NCBI GenBank assembly: GCA_902492045.1
Contig: CABUKB010000004.1
Span: 53,344-117,343 of the forward strand
Origin: an uncultured Oscillospiraceae bacterium
Lineage (GTDB): Bacteria; Bacillota; Clostridia; Oscillospirales; Acutalibacteraceae
Direction: 5' to 3'
Length of the DNA stretch: 64,000 nt
Shown piece by piece: positions 34,456 through 43,381 of the stretch (position 1 is its first letter; every line of letters begins with the position of its first letter). The notes beneath the pieces are model-generated. The model saw only the letters and a list, made by a program, of their open reading frames with translations, did no database searches and was not told where the DNA came from. The translations under genes and the position numbers were made by a program.

Positions 34456-35142
34456 TCAGTCATCGTTTTCACTTGTCAAAGAGCCACGGAATTTTTCTTT
34501 TTCAGCAACCCTTTCTTCGGCTGCTGTCACTATCCCGAACAGGTCGCCCATCTTTACAGCGGTGCGTCCCTCATCGTAGATATGTAAAATCCCATCTAAA
34601 AACTGCTTCATATCCTCGATAGGAAGTTCCATTTCTTTACGGTAAACTCTTTCCATAATTGCCCTTGACTCAATCGCATAGCGGCGTAAGGACTGCTTTA
34701 AGCCCTCGTCCTCCGCTACACGGTCAACCTCAGCCATAGCGTCTGCAAAGTGATAAGTCATAACCGTATAGAGGTCAATCATCTTTCCGAGGAATGTGGT
34801 GAGCAGCTGTTGGTGCGGTTCTCCCTTTACCACAGAAGAAACGGTATCAAGATAATTTTTGATATGTTCCTCCATATCCTTTGCACATAAAGTGCGGCTG
34901 TCGTATTCCTTATCTTCGGAAAGTCCTGTCAGCCATTCGGGAGTGGTCAGGAGTGCTTCTGCCAGTCCGTTGATAATCATTGTACGCTTCGGGTCTACAC
35001 CGTCCGCTTCATATCTCTGAATGGTAGATTTGTTTACTCCGACACGCTTACCAAGTTCGGGCATTGTTAAGTTTAACTCTGTTCGGCGTTCTTTCACTCG
35101 TTCACCGACCTGTTTTGCGGTGAATGTAATTTCTTGTTTCAA
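34456..35142 (-). CDS. XRE-family repressor of the mobile element
   Basis: A 228-residue cI-like repressor: helix-turn-helix at about residues 20-60 (LTMPELGKRVGVNKSTIQRY) and an alpha-helical C-terminal region with no recognisable peptidase dyad. Divergent from xis, with four copies of an operator in between, so it is the likely switch keeping excision and mobilization off. TTG 35142 is six bases after AGGAGGTG; the longer open frame's GTG lies inside that site. Its own promoter TTGCAA-17-TATACT overlaps an operator, implying autorepression. Confidence 0.85.
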   Translation of the reverse strand: MKQEITFTAKQVGERVKERRTELNLTMPELGKRVGVNKSTIQRYEADGVDPKRTMIINGLAEALLTTPEWLTGLSEDKEYDSRTLCAKDMEEHIKNYLDTVSSVVKGEPHQQLLTTFLGKMIDLYTVMTYHFADAMAEVDRVAEDEGLKQSLRRYAIESRAIMERVYRKEMELPIEDMKQFLDGILHIYDEGRTAVKMGDLFGIVTAAEERVAEKEKFRGSLTSENDD

Positions 35143-35165
35143 GGTTTTCACCTCCTATTGATGAT

Positions 35166-35194
35166 AGTATAGCACAGAAAAACTTATTTTGCAA
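35166..35194 (-). promoter_or_regulatory. Repressor promoter
   Basis: On the minus strand: -35 TTGCAA (35194-35189), 17-base spacer, -10 TATACT (35171-35166). The -35 box is part of operator 35183-35195. Confidence 0.65.
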
Positions 35195-35299
35195 CCATAA
35201 ATTTAATAATAGGCAAAAATATTTCTTGATAAGTTGCAAAACAAGTTGACAAGAGATAGCAAAATAAGTATAATTACAGATACATAGTTGCAAAATGCG
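35183..35299. promoter_or_regulatory. Four-copy operator array of the element repressor
   Basis: The 13-mer GTTGCAAAAYAAG occurs at 35183-35195 (minus), 35233-35245, 35256-35268 (ATAGCAAAATAAG) and 35287-35299 (GTTGCAAAATGCG). The copies sit at the -35 box of the repressor promoter, beside the -35 box, in the spacer and just downstream of the xis promoter. Confidence 0.7.
35246..35274 (+). promoter_or_regulatory. Perfect consensus promoter for xis/mob
   Basis: TTGACA at 35246-35251, 17-base spacer, TATAAT at 35269-35274. The spacer holds one operator copy, so occupancy would block polymerase. Confidence 0.85.
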
Positions 35300-35322
35300 T
35301 ATTTTGAAAGGAGGTTGATAAA

Positions 35323-35538
35323 ATGAGCAACATCAAAATGGGTTTAACCATAGAAGAAGCCGCAGAATGTACGGGTATCGGAAGAAATACAATGCGTAAG
35401 TTGGTAGACTGGGGCAAACTTCCCGTCCTCAAGGTCGGAAGAAAAGCGATTATCCGCAGGGATACTTTAGAGCGATTTATGAGCGTCAATCAGGGAAGAA
35501 ACCTGCTGAATGAAAATGATGTCCGCAAAGTAGAATAA
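35323..35538 (+). CDS. xis: Excisionase-like helix-turn-helix protein
   Basis: A 71-residue protein of the MerR-like excisionase family: LTIEEAAECTGIGRNTMRKLV is the HTH, and GKLPVLKVGRKAIIRRDTLE the wing. It likely bends DNA at the element ends to favour excision. Strong site AAAGGAGG lies ahead of ATG 35323. It is the first gene after the operator-controlled promoter. Confidence 0.85.
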   Translation: MSNIKMGLTIEEAAECTGIGRNTMRKLVDWGKLPVLKVGRKAIIRRDTLERFMSVNQGRNLLNENDVRKVE

Positions 35539-35566
35539 CCGTTCTCCAAGCCCTCGGCGTTTGAGA

Positions 35567-35630
35567 GCGAAATACACCCCTCGCACAAATCTTCGAGTTG
35601 TACTCTGGGTATTTCGCCCTTGCAGGGGGC
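35567..35630 (+). other. Candidate origin of transfer (oriT)
   Basis: GCGAAATACACCC (35567-35579) and GGGTATTTCGC (35607-35617) form an inverted repeat. The right arm runs into TATTTCGCCCTTG, similar to the nick region TAAGTGCGCCCT of MOBQ plasmids. It lies just upstream of the relaxase gene, where MOBQ origins usually are. Confidence 0.6.
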
Positions 35631-35785
35631 TATGTATCACAGCTTCGGACAATGCACCGCCGCTATGATACAGAAGAAAACAGCACGCTGTTTTCTTCGC
35701 TGTCCGTCTGCTTACGCTGCCGAAACAGCAGCAACCGATTTCTCGGTTGCAAAAAGAGTATGCCCGTCACGGGAGGAAGGAGTAT

Positions 35786-37222
35786 ATGGCAAGACATTCA
35801 TTTATACAGATGTCGAAGCTACCCAATGTCAAGGGAAGAATATCCTATATCACAAGCCACGCAAGGCAGGAAAATCTCTATGCCACCTACCGCACCGCCG
35901 ACAATGAATTTTGGAGTAACCTTGCAAGGGAAAGCCAGCAGGAATTTAAGCGAAGCGGCACAGAGGGCAAATGTATTGAAGCAAGGGAATTGATTATCGC
36001 CCTGCCCGAAGTATATACAAAATACGAGCCGCAGGAAGTCCTTGAAGATTTTACGGAGGAGTTCCACAGGCGGTATGGTGTAGAGTGCGTGTCAGCCCTC
36101 CACCACAACAAACGCAAGACAAACTATCATATCCACCTTATCTTCAGCGAAAGAAAGCTGCTTCCTGAACCTGACATCAAGATAGCCACACGCAGCGTGT
36201 TCTATGATGAAACAGGCAAAAGGGTACGCACCAAGAAAGAAATCACAGGGGAGGACGGACAGATACGAAAAGGCTGCACCGTCATTAAAAAGGGCGAGGT
36301 TTACGAAAGCCACCTCTTTACCGTGAAAGATGATAAATTCAAAAGCGAGCCTTTTCTTCGGGAGGTAAAAGAGATTTACACTGACCTTATCAATCGCCAT
36401 ATTGCTGATCCCGAACAGCAGTTAAAGGTATTTGATAAGAACAGCGTTTATCTTCCTACCAAGAAAATCGGTAAGAACAATCCCAAAGCCGCCGAGATTG
36501 AAGCCGACAACGCCGCAAGGCAGGAATGGAACAGGACGGCGGATATGGCATTGTTATCGGGGATTGAGGAAACAAAGATACTGGAAATCAAGAAAGAGGA
36601 AATCCACCAAAAGGCAAGTCAGTCCATTAAAGAAAAGGGCTGGCTGCCTACCTTGTTCCGCAGCATTATCGGCAGGGCAAAGGAGCTTCTGCAAAGCCTT
36701 ATCCGAGAAAAGGATATGCCGCCCAAGCCTACGCTGGATATGGATATGGCGGAATTTCGACGCATGAAAAATCTGATGATAAAGGCGCAGGAGGGCGCAA
36801 GGGAAATCCGCCGTTTGCAGGACGATGTTCTCCCGAAACTGAAAGCGCAGCTTGCAGACACAAAGGGGCTTTTCAAAGGCAAGGAGCGTAAAGCCCTGTC
36901 CGAGCAGATACAGCAGACGGAAAAGGAAATCGCTGCAAAACTGGATATGCTGCCCGATATTCTGAAAGAGGACGGTTATCCCGATGTGCAGGCGTTCATG
37001 CGTACTTTCCGAGAAATGGAAAGCGTTGTGGAACAGTACAGCCGTGACCTTGCCGAGTGGGAGCGTCAGACCAGCAGGAAACCGTCAGCCGCCGCCAAAG
37101 AGCAGCGCAGACCACCCGAAAAGCAGAGCGTATTAAAACATTTGCGGGAGATACAGGATAAAAATAGGCAGAAACCACCCCAAAGACAGCGCAAAAAATC
37201 CATTGACAGAGATAGCCGATAG
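35786..37222 (+). CDS. mobA: MobA/MobL-family (MOBQ) relaxase
   Basis: A 478-residue mobilization protein. The relaxase domain covers the first 200 residues: FIQMSKLPNVKGRISYITS at the start (catalytic Tyr candidate in ISYITS) and the metal-binding HNKRKTNYHIHLIF with the HxH pair. The rest is charged, helical and probably coiled-coil, as in other Firmicute relaxases. It nicks at oriT and pilots the strand into a recipient through another element's secretion channel. ATG 35786 follows GGGAGGAAGGAG. It ends with TAG. Confidence 0.9.
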   Translation: MARHSFIQMSKLPNVKGRISYITSHARQENLYATYRTADNEFWSNLARESQQEFKRSGTEGKCIEARELIIALPEVYTKYEPQEVLEDFTEEFHRRYGVECVSALHHNKRKTNYHIHLIFSERKLLPEPDIKIATRSVFYDETGKRVRTKKEITGEDGQIRKGCTVIKKGEVYESHLFTVKDDKFKSEPFLREVKEIYTDLINRHIADPEQQLKVFDKNSVYLPTKKIGKNNPKAAEIEADNAARQEWNRTADMALLSGIEETKILEIKKEEIHQKASQSIKEKGWLPTLFRSIIGRAKELLQSLIREKDMPPKPTLDMDMAEFRRMKNLMIKAQEGAREIRRLQDDVLPKLKAQLADTKGLFKGKERKALSEQIQQTEKEIAAKLDMLPDILKEDGYPDVQAFMRTFREMESVVEQYSRDLAEWERQTSRKPSAAAKEQRRPPEKQSVLKHLREIQDKNRQKPPQRQRKKSIDRDSR

Positions 37223-37232
37223 ATATGGAAAA

Positions 37233-37266
37233 ACCGCCGTTATGGTGTTACCCATAGCGGCGGTGG
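37233..37266. terminator. Hairpin between mob and the KTR gene
   Basis: ACCGCCGTTATGG pairs with CCATAGCGGCGGT. No clear T-run; it separates two convergent genes. Confidence 0.5.
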
Positions 37267-37273
37267 TACATAA

Positions 37274-37438
37274 TTATTTGCTGACTGCAAGCGTGATTTT
37301 CATATCCTGAACATTGATGATTGTTTCTTTTTTGCACTTCGGACAGTAGAGAGGAAAGTTTCTCATCTCAGTATTTTCCTGTATCATTGTTCGGGTTTTA
37401 TTGCCGCAGACAGGGCAAAGTATCCATTCTGTTTTCAT
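37274..37438 (-). CDS. Cysteine-rich KTR family protein (54 aa)
   Basis: This small gene is easily overlooked. It encodes a basic protein starting MKTEWILCPVCGNKTR with two CxxC knuckles (CPVC, CPKC) separated by 20 residues, so it probably binds one zinc. The N-terminal CPVCGNKTR motif is the hallmark of the cysteine-rich KTR proteins found on Firmicute integrative elements; their function is not known. It lies between the relaxase and the ABC transporter genes, on the minus strand. Confidence 0.85.
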   Translation of the reverse strand: MKTEWILCPVCGNKTRTMIQENTEMRNFPLYCPKCKKETIINVQDMKITLAVSK

Positions 37439-37510
37439 AATGTCGACCTCTTTGCGTTTCTCACTAATAGGAAAATATGAAATCTATATCATTCAATTTC
37501 AGTTAGAAAT

Positions 37511-39241
37511 CTAAATTCCCCAATCCTGACTAATCATTTGCAGCTTTACCATATGCGGATAAATTTTGCCTGTGTTCATCAGTTTTTCCGGCGTTCCCTG
37601 TTCGGCAACCGTACCGTTTGAAAGCACAACCACTTTATCTGCGCCGCTTACGGTACGCATACGGTGGGCGATAACAAGTACGGTCTTGTCCTTTATCAGT
37701 CTTGACAAAGCAGCCTGTATCAATGTTTCATTTTCCACATCAAGACTTGCCGTTGCTTCATCAAGTAAGATAATAGGGGAATTTTTGAGAAAAGCGCGGG
37801 CGATTGAAATTCTCTGCCTTTCCCCGCCAGACAATTCGCAACCATTTTCACCAATCATACTGTTATACCCGTCTGGGAGCTTTTCTGCAAATTCTTCACA
37901 ATTTGCTAGTCTTGCCGCCGCAATTACTTCTTCGTCGGTCGCGTCCTTTCTGCCTATTCTGATATTCTCCATGATTGTGTTGTTAAACAGCGTCACATCT
38001 TGAAATACGATAGAGTACAGAGACAGCAAGGTTTCCGGCTCTATTTTCGATATATCCATACCACCGACAGTAATCTTCCCTTTGTTTATGTCCCAAAACC
38101 GCGAGGCAAGACGCGACACCGTAGTTTTTCCGCCGCCGGACGGTCCGACTAAAGCGGTAACTTCTCCCTGTTTTGCCGTAAAAGACACATCTTTCAATAC
38201 GGTTTCCCCAGTATTATAAGCAAATCCTACATGGTCGAATACAATGTCATAACCTTTATTTATCAGTTGACTTTCCCCTGTCTGAATAGGTTGGTCAAGG
38301 ATTTCGTTCATGCGGTCTATGTTCGTTTTCGTAGAGATTACCGCAGCAAGATTTTGCAATGCGCCTTCAAGCGGGGCATAAAGCCTTGAAGCTACAAGCA
38401 AGAACATAAAAAACAGCGGAATATCAATTTCTCCACGAATAAGCAGCGTAGAGCCTACAAGCGCAACCGTAGCAATTCCAAACTTTAATATTAGTGTTGA
38501 AGAAACAACAAAAAGTGCTGTTCCAAGTTCTGTTATAATGTGCCGTTTTTCTACATAGTCAATTTTTTTGTCAAGTCCTTTCAGATAACTTTCTTCCGCA
38601 TTGTTTGATTTCAAGTCCTGTAAACTTTCGATACACTCTTGTACACCGCTTTCAAGCGCGACATTTGCCGCTACAGATTTACAGTTGAAGTATTCCTGTA
38701 TGCGAGCTGAAAAGAATGTGATTGTAAATGCAATCGGTAAAACCCACACCGCCGCAAGAGCCATTCGCCAGTCGTAAGCAAAAAGGCAGATTGCAATTAG
38801 TGTTGTTGAAATGAGGGAGCCTGCCAATGCGGGTACATAATGGGAGAATGCAGTTTCAAGCGTAGCACAGTCTCCCATAATAGAATTGGTTAAATCCGCA
38901 AGGTCTTTTTTGCCAAAAAAGGACAACGGGATTTTGCGTAGCCGTTCCGCTAAGGATATACGCCTTACCCCGCTTTCCACATAAGTCGCTAAGTAAGTGG
39001 CGTTATATTGAAACCAAGTCGCAATAAATATAAGGCATAAGCAAACCAAAGAACCAACCGCATAAAAAGCAATGCGGCTTCCATTCAAGTTCCCATTCAT
39101 GGTGTCAATGACAAAGTAATAGAGCAATCCCACAGGGAGCATAAAGGATATATCCTGTACGACGCAGGCAATACAGCCTTTTATCAAATCGACAGCCCCC
39201 TGTCTTGATAATGCAAAACGTCTTTGCAATGTCTTAATCAT
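37511..39241 (-). CDS. ABC transporter permease/ATPase (Ybt/Irt-like), second subunit
   Basis: A 576-residue exporter-type fold: six membrane helices (about 20-290) and an ATPase with Walker A GPSGGGKTT, signature LSGGERQR and Walker B IILLDEATASLD, all consensus. The sequence resembles the paired YbtP/YbtQ and IrtA/IrtB group, which use an exporter fold, some for siderophore uptake and others for drug export. ATG 39241 overlaps the partner's stop (ATGA) and follows AAAGGAGG. Cargo of the mobile element, presumably under the TetR gene upstream. Confidence 0.85.
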   Translation of the reverse strand: MIKTLQRRFALSRQGAVDLIKGCIACVVQDISFMLPVGLLYYFVIDTMNGNLNGSRIAFYAVGSLVCLCLIFIATWFQYNATYLATYVESGVRRISLAERLRKIPLSFFGKKDLADLTNSIMGDCATLETAFSHYVPALAGSLISTTLIAICLFAYDWRMALAAVWVLPIAFTITFFSARIQEYFNCKSVAANVALESGVQECIESLQDLKSNNAEESYLKGLDKKIDYVEKRHIITELGTALFVVSSTLILKFGIATVALVGSTLLIRGEIDIPLFFMFLLVASRLYAPLEGALQNLAAVISTKTNIDRMNEILDQPIQTGESQLINKGYDIVFDHVGFAYNTGETVLKDVSFTAKQGEVTALVGPSGGGKTTVSRLASRFWDINKGKITVGGMDISKIEPETLLSLYSIVFQDVTLFNNTIMENIRIGRKDATDEEVIAAARLANCEEFAEKLPDGYNSMIGENGCELSGGERQRISIARAFLKNSPIILLDEATASLDVENETLIQAALSRLIKDKTVLVIAHRMRTVSGADKVVVLSNGTVAEQGTPEKLMNTGKIYPHMVKLQMISQDWGI

Positions 39242-41013
39242 GCGTTTACCTCCTTTGCAATCTTCCATTCTGCCGCTTCGGAATAATCCTTCCACATTTT
39301 TGTAAATATGCCGTTTCTTTCTATCAGTCCGCTATGTGTGCCGCTTTCGACAATTTCACCGTCTTGCAGTACATAAATGCAATCCGCGTCTGTGATTGAC
39401 GACAACCTGTGTGCAATCATAATGACGGTCTTTCCCTTTGAAAGCGCGGATAAAGCCTGCTGTACGCGCACCTCATTATCGGGGTCGGCAAATGCGGTCG
39501 CTTCATCAAGGATTATGATAGGCGCATTTTTCAAAATCGCGCGGGCAATCGCTATTCTTTGCTGTTCGCCGCCGGACAGATATACGCCTTTTGCGCCGAC
39601 AACCGTATCAATGCCATTCGGTAATTTTTCAATAATATCCAAGCACTGTGCAGCTTCCAAAGCATGGGCGATTTCTTCGCGTGTAGCGTCAGGCTTTGCC
39701 ATACGCACATTTTCCAATATGGACGCTTTGATAAGTCGGCTGTTCTGAAATACAAAGGACACCTTATTCATCAATGTTTCTTTCGGAATGTCGCATATGT
39801 CGATATTCCCTATCAGTACGCGCCCTTTTTGCGGGTCAAAAAATCTTGTGACGATATTTGCAAGCGTTGTCTTGCCGCCGCCGGACGATCCTACCAATGC
39901 GACTGTCTGCCCCGGTTTTATGGAAAGAGATACATCATTGAGCGCGTTTTTCTTTCCGTCATAGCTGTAACTAACGTGTTCTAATGTAATCCCATTATCT
40001 TTAGGGATATTATTCACGCTGCTTTCAGATAATGGTTTTTCGTTCAGCACTTCATTAATCCTGTTAATTGCGTCGCCTACAATCATTGCGTCCTCGCTCA
40101 TAAACATAATTTTTGTGAGCGTCGTACCAATGACGGGCGTAATCACAATATAGAAAATAAGGTTTAACAGAAGTTCATTTGTTACGCCGCCCCTTGTAAA
40201 GAGAATACCTCCGGCAATCAGAAACGCGAATACACTGTTAATTGCCGTTGTATAGAACATCATAGGCAGACGCAGCCCCTTTGTGTATGCGATTACCCAT
40301 GTTTCGTAATTGTCTATCGCGTTTTTGAAGCGTTTGAAAGAAAAGATTGTCTGTCCGAAAGTCTTTACTACGGGTACGCCCCGCACATATTCAACGGCTT
40401 CATTTGACATATCGGCAAGCGCATTTTGATATTGTTCCATTCGCTTTTCCATGTCTTTTCCTGTCATTTTCATCATAATCAGAAAACCAAGCACAACGGG
40501 AACAAGGCTTAAAAGCCCTAACCGCCAGTCAAAAGCAAGCAACAGGAAAAGTAGCCCTATAGGGGTGGCAATCGCCCCCGCTTTGTCGGGAAGCCTGTGT
40601 GCAAGATACGTTTCCGTAGCAGCACTGGAACCGTTTACTATTCTCCGCAGCTTTCCACTTCCATACTTCTCCGTTACTCCGAGCGGCAATGCTGCAATAT
40701 GGCGCATAAGCTCTTTTCGGATATTAGCGGCAACCCGGAACGCGCTCAAATGCGAACACATCAAAGCGGCTATGTAAACAACAATAGAGATAACTGCAAA
40801 CAATACGGCAGACCAACCGTAGCCTGTGACATTCTCCGCCTGTGAGAAGTCCGGGGAAACCTCCAGTATGTCGTGAATAATACACCATATATACCAAAAA
40901 GGTACAAGAGCCAACAGTGCACTCATTACAGACAGTACCCAAGAAAGATAGGTCAATATCTTATGCCCTCCGGCATAACCCATCAGTCTTGATAGATTTG
41001 ACTGTTTTTTCAT
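39238..41013 (-). CDS. ABC transporter permease/ATPase (Ybt/Irt-like), first subunit
   Basis: A 591-residue partner of the preceding protein: six membrane helices, Walker A GSSGGGKTT, signature LSGGEQQR, Walker B IIILDEATAFAD. The D-loop variant AFADPDNE is typical of the Ybt/Irt-like group. Both ATP sites look active, unlike the 8977-12566 pair. The start has AAGGAGG well placed. Its 155-base upstream region has small inverted repeats (GTTAG-N6-CTAAC at 41104-41119). Confidence 0.85.
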   Translation of the reverse strand: MKKQSNLSRLMGYAGGHKILTYLSWVLSVMSALLALVPFWYIWCIIHDILEVSPDFSQAENVTGYGWSAVLFAVISIVVYIAALMCSHLSAFRVAANIRKELMRHIAALPLGVTEKYGSGKLRRIVNGSSAATETYLAHRLPDKAGAIATPIGLLFLLLAFDWRLGLLSLVPVVLGFLIMMKMTGKDMEKRMEQYQNALADMSNEAVEYVRGVPVVKTFGQTIFSFKRFKNAIDNYETWVIAYTKGLRLPMMFYTTAINSVFAFLIAGGILFTRGGVTNELLLNLIFYIVITPVIGTTLTKIMFMSEDAMIVGDAINRINEVLNEKPLSESSVNNIPKDNGITLEHVSYSYDGKKNALNDVSLSIKPGQTVALVGSSGGGKTTLANIVTRFFDPQKGRVLIGNIDICDIPKETLMNKVSFVFQNSRLIKASILENVRMAKPDATREEIAHALEAAQCLDIIEKLPNGIDTVVGAKGVYLSGGEQQRIAIARAILKNAPIIILDEATAFADPDNEVRVQQALSALSKGKTVIMIAHRLSSITDADCIYVLQDGEIVESGTHSGLIERNGIFTKMWKDYSEAAEWKIAKEVNA

Positions 41014-41130
41014 TGATAAAACCTCCTTGAAAATTTTTTATGATACGAGAACAAAATGAACGTCCTCCAATATCCTCATTTCAGTTAGTGTTGCCCTTGT
41101 GAAGTTAGCAGTAACTAACCTGTGTATAAA

Positions 41131-41155
41131 AATTATAGGGCAGATTGCCCTAACG
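41131..41155 (-). terminator. Terminator of the TetR gene
   Basis: AGGGCA-N3-TGCCCT followed on the minus strand by ATAATTTTTATA. Confidence 0.55.
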
Positions 41156-41168
41156 AATTTATTCATTT

Positions 41169-41786
41169 TTATTGCCCCATAATTTTCATCCACCCGGCGG
41201 TATAGAAATCTCTCATTTCTTTCAAATAGTGCTTTGCTTCTTCAAGAGGCATTTCATGTATAATCAGCTCAAAAAATGTATTAAACATTCCTGTAATCAA
41301 GATATGCTCCAACCGTTCATCAATGGGGGGAGCAGGTCTGCCTATCTTTTCAAGAACTGCTAAATAATCATGTGTTCCTTTTGTTTCTATTTCCACCATT
41401 TCATCAATCAATTTTGAAAAACGTGTTCCCTCCGAACAGCAAAGTATGAGCTTAAATTCATTCAAGTGTTCATAGGCATACAAGAGCATTTCATACATAC
41501 ATTCGCCGGAAGTAGAAGTAAGATTGTTAGGTTGTTCTTCTGGCGGAATTTCAGCAAATTCTTTTTGAGCCTTGCAAAATCGTTCCAGTAAAAAATTGTA
41601 GTGTTCGCCTACCAATGCTTCAAACAAGTCCTCTTTACTATCATAATAGCCATATAAAGCCCCTGTGGTTACGCCTGCTTTTTTAGCAATATTTCGTAAT
41701 GAAGCAGATGTGAAGCCTTTTTCAAGAAATTCCTGTATAGCAGCCGATAAAATCATCTGCAATGTCGTTTTTTCTTCGTTGCTCAT
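41169..41786 (-). CDS. TetR-family regulator
   Basis: A 205-residue regulator with the N-terminal TetR helix-turn-helix (AGVTTGALYGYYDSKEDLFEAL) and a ligand-binding helical domain of about 150 residues. It lies directly upstream of the ABC pair on the same strand and probably controls it and itself; an almost perfect 30-bp palindrome sits just before it. ATG 41786 follows AGAGG; the longer open frame to 41876 runs through the palindrome and is not coding. Confidence 0.88.
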   Translation of the reverse strand: MSNEEKTTLQMILSAAIQEFLEKGFTSASLRNIAKKAGVTTGALYGYYDSKEDLFEALVGEHYNFLLERFCKAQKEFAEIPPEEQPNNLTSTSGECMYEMLLYAYEHLNEFKLILCCSEGTRFSKLIDEMVEIETKGTHDYLAVLEKIGRPAPPIDERLEHILITGMFNTFFELIIHEMPLEEAKHYLKEMRDFYTAGWMKIMGQ

Positions 41787-41800
41787 TTTTAATCCTCTTT

Positions 41801-41830
41801 TTATAACACTGTTATATAACATCGTTATAA
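41801..41830. promoter_or_regulatory. 30-bp palindromic operator of the TetR gene
   Basis: TTATAACACTGTTATATAAC followed by ATCGTTATAA: a palindrome with a single mismatch pair on each side and a nested GTTATATAAC core. It lies 15 bases before the TetR start codon. Confidence 0.7.
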
Positions 41831-42162
41831 TAGCACCTCGCAAAAACTTTGTCAATTCCCCAATATTATTTTCCACTATCCAAATATCATTTTCTGTCTG
41901 CTCAGAGATGTAAATTTCATTATCTTTTTGTTTGAAAAGGTGTTAAATGACCGTCTTTCAGTTAACACCCCTTGAAAGTGCGTTTACCCCCCCCATATAT
42001 TCAAGGACTTTCGCCTGTTTCGTCCATTTGCCCTCGTAAATTGTGCCCCTTGTTAGATAACGGGGACTTTGAATGGCTTGCAAGCATGACGGGATTACTT
42101 CGCCAGTTGCTGAAATTGTGAGCGTATCCGTTAAGTATATCAGGTAAAATTTAAAAATTGTT

Positions 42163-42771
42163 TTACTTTCGAGCAACCACACAAAGCCAGCCTTTAGCAT
42201 TTTTGTTCGTTTCTATATGCGTAAATCCTGCTTTTTCCAAAGAATATTTAATCTCTTTGGAAGTATAAATTTTCATTCCTTTTATAATCTCTGTCCATTT
42301 TTTATCTTTGTCATTTTCGCCATTTGACTCATTACAAACCATAAAAATTCCACCTTTTTTTAGCACTCTATATATCTGGCTAAAACTTTGGTCAATATCA
42401 GACCAAAAATATATTGTTTCAAAAGCAGTTGCTAAGTCAAAGGTTTCATTGGCAAAAGGAAGTTCCTGCACATTTCCTTGCAGAATTTCACAATGCTTTC
42501 TTTCTACTGCAAATTTATTAACTTTTTTTGATTTTCTAACACTAACCTCTGAATAATCAATGCCAAAAACTTTACCCTTTGGACTTTTTTCTAATAGTTT
42601 TTTTATATTTGCACCACCACCGCAACCAACGTCTAATGATATATCGTTCTTATTAATTTTTATATGCTTCAATCCCCATTCTGCCATAGGAGAATGACCT
42701 ATATTCATCATATTAACCATAAGGCTTCCGCCAAGTCCTTTAGGTTTACAAGTGTTTTGAAAAAAAGACAT
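42163..42771 (-). CDS. Class I SAM-dependent methyltransferase
   Basis: A 202-residue UbiE-like methyltransferase: LDVGCGGGANIKKL (SAM motif I), GIDYSEVSV (motif II), VQELPFANETFDLATAFETI and RVLKKGGIFMV (motifs III-IV). Substrate unknown, likely a small molecule. Start set by AAGGAGAGGTG. Same strand as tetR and the ABC pair but separated by about 375 bases, so probably its own unit. Confidence 0.85.
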   Translation of the reverse strand: MSFFQNTCKPKGLGGSLMVNMMNIGHSPMAEWGLKHIKINKNDISLDVGCGGGANIKKLLEKSPKGKVFGIDYSEVSVRKSKKVNKFAVERKHCEILQGNVQELPFANETFDLATAFETIYFWSDIDQSFSQIYRVLKKGGIFMVCNESNGENDKDKKWTEIIKGMKIYTSKEIKYSLEKAGFTHIETNKNAKGWLCVVARK

Positions 42772-42985
42772 AATTACACCTCTCCTTACATCAATCAAGT
42801 TAGCTTTGACTAATTCATTCTATCATTATTATAAAATTCGTGCAATAAAGTCTTAAAATAATTGCAGAAATGAGATAGTGTATTTACGCAGGTTTTCTCA
42901 ATTTAGTATCTGTTTTCAAGTCAAAGAGGGTAGACAAAAAATATTATCTGCCTACCCTCTTTTTCATCTTATAAGCGTTACATTA

Positions 42986-43366
42986 CTATGCGTAGATAAT
43001 TTCTGCATTGACGATTTCTCTTGCTCTTGCCTGTATCTCGTTTATTCTGCCAACCCACAACATCGGGCGTTCTGTTTTGAGCTGTTCAGTAACGCCCTCC
43101 TTATCAGCCATTTGCTCAACCAATCGAAACATCATCTCCGTTGCCTGTTCGTCAATATCAGCAAGATAACTGTTCAATCTGCCACTTGTGAGTAGCGTGA
43201 TGTAAACTGCTTTCTTGCATTCCTGTAAATAGCGTTTGTGTCGCTGTCCCCATAAGCCGATAGGCTTGTTTTCTTTTTCGGTTGGTAAAGTAAGGCAAGG
43301 AATATAATAATCCCCCTGCAATTCATACCAAAGTCCGTTGCTTTCATCGTAAATATATTTCTCCAT
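42986..43366 (-). CDS. tnpV: TnpV-family transposon protein
   Basis: A 126-residue protein of the TnpV family named from Tn4451-like mobilizable elements: YIPCLTLPTE, PIGLWGQRHKRYL, SGRLNSYLADIDEQA and the end VTEQLKTERPMLWVGRINEI. Its role is unknown. ATG 43366 has GGAGG eight bases upstream. It lies at the right end of the element. A truncated relative is at 59199-59393. Confidence 0.88.
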   Translation of the reverse strand: MEKYIYDESNGLWYELQGDYYIPCLTLPTEKENKPIGLWGQRHKRYLQECKKAVYITLLTSGRLNSYLADIDEQATEMMFRLVEQMADKEGVTEQLKTERPMLWVGRINEIQARAREIVNAEIIYA

Positions 43367-43381
43367 AGTGTTATCCTCCAA

